A stretch of 10,691 nucleotides of DNA from Pavlovales sp. CCMP2436 (taxonomy: Eukaryota > Haptophyta > Pavlovophyceae > Pavlovales). The position numbers and the translations under genes were made by a program. The stretch is from positions 63,367-74,057 of the forward strand of contig MU631507.1 in NCBI GenBank assembly GCA_026770615.1. Reading direction: 5' to 3'. This document shows positions 9,401 to 10,691 of this stretch, in pieces (position 1 is the stretch's first letter; each line of letters opens with the position of its first letter). The notes under the pieces are model-generated. The model was not told the origin of the DNA. It saw nothing but the letters and a program-made list of their open reading frames with translations, and ran no database searches.

Positions 9401-10558
9401 CTGCATCAATCATCATACTTTTCAATTATCACATACAGGTACATGATGGCTGGCATGGAGGTTCCTGCGGAGACAATCTTGATGCTGGTAATAATAATAA
9501 GATTTTTTTTTGATATATAGCGGTGGTAAAAGTCATATAGTTATAATATTAGTTATAATAATAACAACAACAACAACAACAACAACAACGATAATAATAC
9601 AGATACGAATACAAAAACTAGCTAATACTAATACTAATACTAATATCAACAATACTACGAATACTCCCACTACGAATAATTGCAGCTTCGCGATACTCCC
9701 ATAGACGACCCGCAGTTGCAGGAAGAGCTCTTCTGCATGGTGGAGGCGTGTGCGCCCGCCGAGCCGTCGGTATGTTGGTTCATTTAATTTTAGTTTTCAA
9801 TTGGATTTCCTCAATTTTCTTATATGCCCAACTGCCATTTTTTTTTTTTTTTTTTTACAATTGCAAAGCATTTCTCGTCATGGTCGGTTTATAACGACGT
9901 CACTCTGGCGAGTGAATACCCCAGCAGGTCTTCAGTTGCGCCTCTGATTGCACTATTTAACCTCGATCGCCTAGTGGTAATTGCTTTAATTGTTTTCCCA
10001 CGCAGGCAGGAGGGGTTATGCATCTGAACCCCCCCCCCTTGCAGGGGCAATCTGTGAACTCTTGGCTCGGCCGCGGGGACGACTCGGGTGAACTCATGAG
10101 GGTAAACGTGATGGTTGGCCGCTCGCGCTCGTTGTGCTCCATGCTGACGGTAATTCGACTTTTACTAACTTTTCTGATCAAAATGGGGAGGAACCTTTTT
10201 AAGAATTATGTGATTAGTCAGAAGGTACTATAGCTGCTAGAGCTAGGTCTCGCTTTCATGTGTATATAGTCATTCTGATCCATGCTGACGGTAATGACTA
10301 ATTCTACTTCATGATAAAAATGGGGAGGAACCTCTGCTCCATATCCCCCCCCCCACCCACCCACCCACTGTCCAATCAGGACCCCGCATGCGACGCATGC
10401 GACTCGCAGTCGGGCTGATGCCTCCCCCCCCTCCCTTCCCCCCCCCACTCCCCGCTGACTTTCTGCCCCCCCTCCCCCCCCACTCCGACCAGGACCCCGC
10501 GCTCCGGTTGCCCATGGGACTCGCAGTGGGCCTGATGGCCGCGCAGCAATTCTCGGGG
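6426..10558 (+). CDS. GLUT/SLC2-type sugar transporter, exons 1-9 (3' end beyond window)
   Basis: This is a major-facilitator sugar transporter, expected to move hexoses across a membrane. Exons: 6426-6757 (possibly extending up to 6344), 7001-7445, 7707-7784, 8008-8091, 8467-8528, 9439-9487, 9686-9769, 10045-10149 and 10493-10558; phases agree at every junction, giving 435 residues. Numbering from Met 6426: cytoplasmic Ser-rich N-terminus 1-95; TM1 with FGYNNG (110-115); GKLADRWGRK (166-175), the family's loop 2-3 motif; GRVISGIACG (246-255) in TM4; VPMYLGEISPPQLRGTLGTA (261-280); GTAELWPCMLGL (302-313); the ESPRW signature (330-334) closing TM6; a long central loop, about 335-413; and LRLPMGLAVGLMAAQQFSG (417-435) as TM7 with the substrate-site QQxSG motif. 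The next exon should supply the INAV-type continuation. Between TM3 and TM4 about 40 extra residues (195-233) appear relative to animal GLUTs. The substrate cannot be told from sequence, and localisation (plasma membrane or plastid) is open. Confidence 0.92.
6758..7000 (+). other. Transporter intron 1, with G-quadruplex motif and C/G hairpin
   Basis: The donor is TTCGG|GTACGT and the acceptor CACGCAG|CTACAA, phase 2, rebuilding FGYNNG across the junction. Near the donor, a C tract (6767-6779) faces a G tract (6792-6800) that can pair over at least 9 bp. At 6826-6857 five G runs of 3-5 with 2-4-base loops form a canonical quadruplex motif on the transcribed-sense strand. The exon 1 frame stays open into this region, but the homology stops at the donor. 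Confidence 0.88.
7446..7706 (+). other. Transporter intron 2, T-rich
   Basis: The donor is GTG|GTAAGT and the acceptor CATATAG|GTCGTG, phase 0. Unlike the C-tract introns, this one is strongly T/A-rich with repeated TACTTTCT-like words (about 7547-7690). The downstream exon repeats GT. Confidence 0.92.
8092..8466 (+). other. Transporter intron 4
   Basis: The donor is CTG|GTGCGC and the acceptor GCTATAG|GTGTGT, phase 0, joining PCMLGL to VCVPAFVQLLLQ. The first ~190 bases are AT-rich with TATATT words and the rest is mixed. No element or coding potential is recognised. The downstream exon repeats GTG of the donor. Confidence 0.9.
8649..8690. other. GC-rich multi-hairpin island in intron 5
   Basis: An outer pair GGTCCG (8653-8658) and CGGACC (8679-8684) encloses two perfect small hairpins: GGGCG-CT-CGCCC (8658-8669) and CGTAA-GG-TTACG (8669-8680, sharing end bases). 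It is not a tRNA: there is no anticodon arm, T-loop box or correct length. It may fold in the pre-mRNA or be part of an inserted element. Confidence 0.45.
8802..8942. mobile_element. MITE-like inverted-repeat element, copy 2 (diverged, opposite orientation)
   Basis: This reads as the reverse complement of the 756-888 element. It shares GCTGGAGCCAGGA at its left end, then TGTTC(C)TTG and TCGC-GAG words, an interior ACTGTAAACTG block, and TAGCA(A/G)CCGAGAC(T/C)TGGC at its right end. The right terminal repeat has decayed (GCATCGATCAAG instead of GCTCCAGCAG). Finding one family in introns of two unrelated genes supports transposition rather than local duplication. Confidence 0.55.
9031..9098 (+). 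repeat. Intronic direct repeat, copy 1 (intron 5)
   Basis: This aligns with 9884-9946 in intron 7 at roughly 80 percent or better identity with one 4-5-base gap. Shared words are ATAACGACGTCACT, AGTGAAT, CCAGCAG, TCTTCAG and TGCGCCTCTG. GACGTC is a palindrome at its core. It is probably a dispersed element fragment or an old segmental copy within the gene. Confidence 0.75.
9141..9176 (+). pseudogene. Pseudo-exon 6a: decayed copy of the transporter exon 6 start
   Basis: After an acceptor-like ATACGCAG at 9150 the sequence reads GAACGTGATGGCGGGCATGG followed by AATAA. In the phase required by exon 5 this encodes NVMAGME then a TAA stop. The true exon 6 (9439) encodes YMMAGMEVPA. Use of this acceptor would truncate the protein just after the ESPRW motif, so it could be a harmless relic or a poison exon. 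Confidence 0.6.
9310..9373 (+). pseudogene. Pseudo-exon 6b: second decayed copy of the intron 5 end and exon 6 start
   Basis: It shares with the true site an upstream CACTGCATCAATCA word (9310 and 9399; period 89-90 bp), an acceptor CGTACAG (to 9348) and the exon start CTACGTGATGGCGGGCATGG. In phase it encodes YVMAGME followed by TAA at 9371-9373. The duplication includes about 40 bp of intron and 22 bp of exon, so it is a tandem copy of the splice-acceptor region itself. Confidence 0.65.
9563..9646. repeat. Microsatellites in transporter intron 6
   Basis: A (CAA)n tract of about nine units near 9563-9589 is followed by an ACTAAT/CTAATA array of about four units near 9620-9645, all within the 198-bp intron 6 (9488-9685). 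The intron begins CTG|GTAATA and ends TTGCAG|CTTCGC. Confidence 0.85.
9770..10044 (+). other. Transporter intron 7
   Basis: The donor is TCG|GTATGT and the acceptor CCCTTGCAG|GGGCAA, phase 0. It carries an 18-base T run (about 9839-9856), the second copy of the intronic direct repeat (9884-9946) and a C run of about 10 that forms the pyrimidine tract at 10029-10038. Confidence 0.85.
9884..9946 (+). repeat. Intronic direct repeat, copy 2 (intron 7)
   Basis: This is the partner of 9031-9098, same orientation. Similarity extends slightly upstream through CTCGTC words. It is four to five bases shorter than copy 1 around the ATACCCCAGCAG segment. Confidence 0.75.
10232..10254 (+). repeat. Possible terminal fragment of the MITE-like family
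   Basis: AGCTGCTAGAGCTAGGTCTCG closely resembles the left end of the 756-888 element (AGCTGCTGGAGCCAGGTCTCG; two differences over 21 bases). No second terminus is evident nearby, so it would be a truncated copy. A match this short could be coincidence. Confidence 0.35.
10380..10422 (+). pseudogene. Decoy copy of the transporter exon 9 (TM7) start
   Basis: After ATCAG at 10379 the sequence starts GACCCCGC and later reads GACTCGCAGT-GGGCTGATG-CC, matching the true exon 9 (from 10493) but five bases shorter, hence frameshifted. Its middle has become two GCATGCGAC units. With the repeated exon 8 donor at 10278-10294 this marks a ~115-140-bp tandem duplication around intron 8. Use of this acceptor would disrupt TM7. 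Confidence 0.65.
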
Positions 10559-10654
10559 GTGCGCTTTTTGTAATACTAGTTCTTTTAACGTTCTATATAG
10601 ATAAGAGTTCGGATACATCGCTCATCGCTCCTATTGATTGTGCTGCTCCTTACA

Positions 10655-10656
<2 letters not shown>

Positions 10657-10691
<35 letters not shown>
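10657..10691. repeat. Poly(C) run to the window end (35 bases)
   Basis: An uninterrupted run of C occupies the last 35 bases, inside what should be transporter intron 9 (donor GGG|GTGCGC at 10559). It may be a true homopolymer continuing beyond the window or a place where an assembly stopped. Confidence 0.9.

Larger units (their letters stand above)
8529..9438 (+). other. Transporter intron 5, large composite intron (910 bp)
   Basis: The donor is CGCTG|GTACGC and the acceptor ACATACAG|GTACAT, phase 2, joining LLESPR-W to YMMAGMEVPA. At 910 bp it is two to four times longer than the other introns. In order it holds a GC-rich structured island (about 8640-8800), a MITE-like element (8802-8942), a repeat shared with intron 7 (9031-9098) and two pseudo-exon copies of exon 6 (about 9141-9176 and 9310-9373). 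Frame continuity past the donor up to about 8670 is fortuitous. Confidence 0.82.
10150..10492 (+). other. Transporter intron 8, containing duplicated splice-site segments
   Basis: The donor is ACG|GTAATT and the acceptor CGACCAG|GACCCC, phase 0, joining SLCSMLT to DPALRLPMG. Inside, TCCATGCTGACGGTAAT (the exon 8 end plus donor, 10138-10154) recurs at 10278-10294, each followed within 20-40 bases by AAATGGGGAGGAACC. A decayed copy of the exon 9 start follows at 10380-10422. The last 150 bases are dominated by C runs with i-motif potential (CCCACCCACCCACCC around 10345-10368). Confidence 0.85.

Noticed and set aside
9510..9704. Thr/Asn/Ile repeat ORF in intron 6
   Set aside because: It is generated by CAA and CTAATA microsatellites and overlaps exon 7 in another frame.

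Overview
The window is nuclear DNA from a eukaryote, most likely a unicellular alga. The exons are GC-rich and rich in G/C at third codon positions. At least 12 complete spliceosomal introns of about 0.2 to 0.9 kb interrupt three genes, and several acceptors follow C-rich rather than T-rich pyrimidine tracts. The style resembles haptophyte-type algae, but that is a guess from intron style and the transporter sequence; no lineage marker is present.

Layout. (1) 1-2249, minus strand: the 5' third of the gene for the second-largest subunit of RNA polymerase III (POLR3B/RPC2). Three exons encode 369 residues; the gene runs off the left edge through an intron that holds a 24-bp minisatellite. (2) 2250-2450: a compact divergent promoter region with two perfect 10-bp palindromes. 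(3) 2451-4206, plus strand: a complete three-exon gene for CCR4-NOT subunit 11 (CNOT11, 420 residues), with a strongly conserved C-terminal half. (4) 4207-6085: intergenic DNA holding two overlapping, reciprocally truncated and frame-disrupted copies of a lysine/alanine-rich sequence. The first starts with a Met-Gly-Cys acylation-type N-terminus. Each copy is followed by the same ~190-bp 3' block. (5) 6086 or 6426 to the right edge, plus strand: the first nine exons of a GLUT/SLC2-type sugar transporter gene (435 residues through TM7), broken off in an intron that ends in a 35-base C run.

The three intact genes are not an operon. POLR3B (Pol III transcription) and CNOT11 (mRNA deadenylation) are housekeeping genes sharing a head-to-head promoter; the transporter is functionally separate.

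The most interesting material is in the introns. Seven of 12 complete introns have their donor dinucleotide (GT, once GC) repeated as the first two bases of the downstream exon. The transporter carries decayed copies of its own exon starts upstream of exons 6 and 9, including two pseudo-exons that would add an in-frame stop. A short inverted-repeat element occurs in opposite orientations in POLR3B intron 2 and transporter intron 5. These point to intron gain or remodelling by local duplication and short mobile elements. I saw no CRISPR array, rRNA or tRNA gene, or complete transposase gene.
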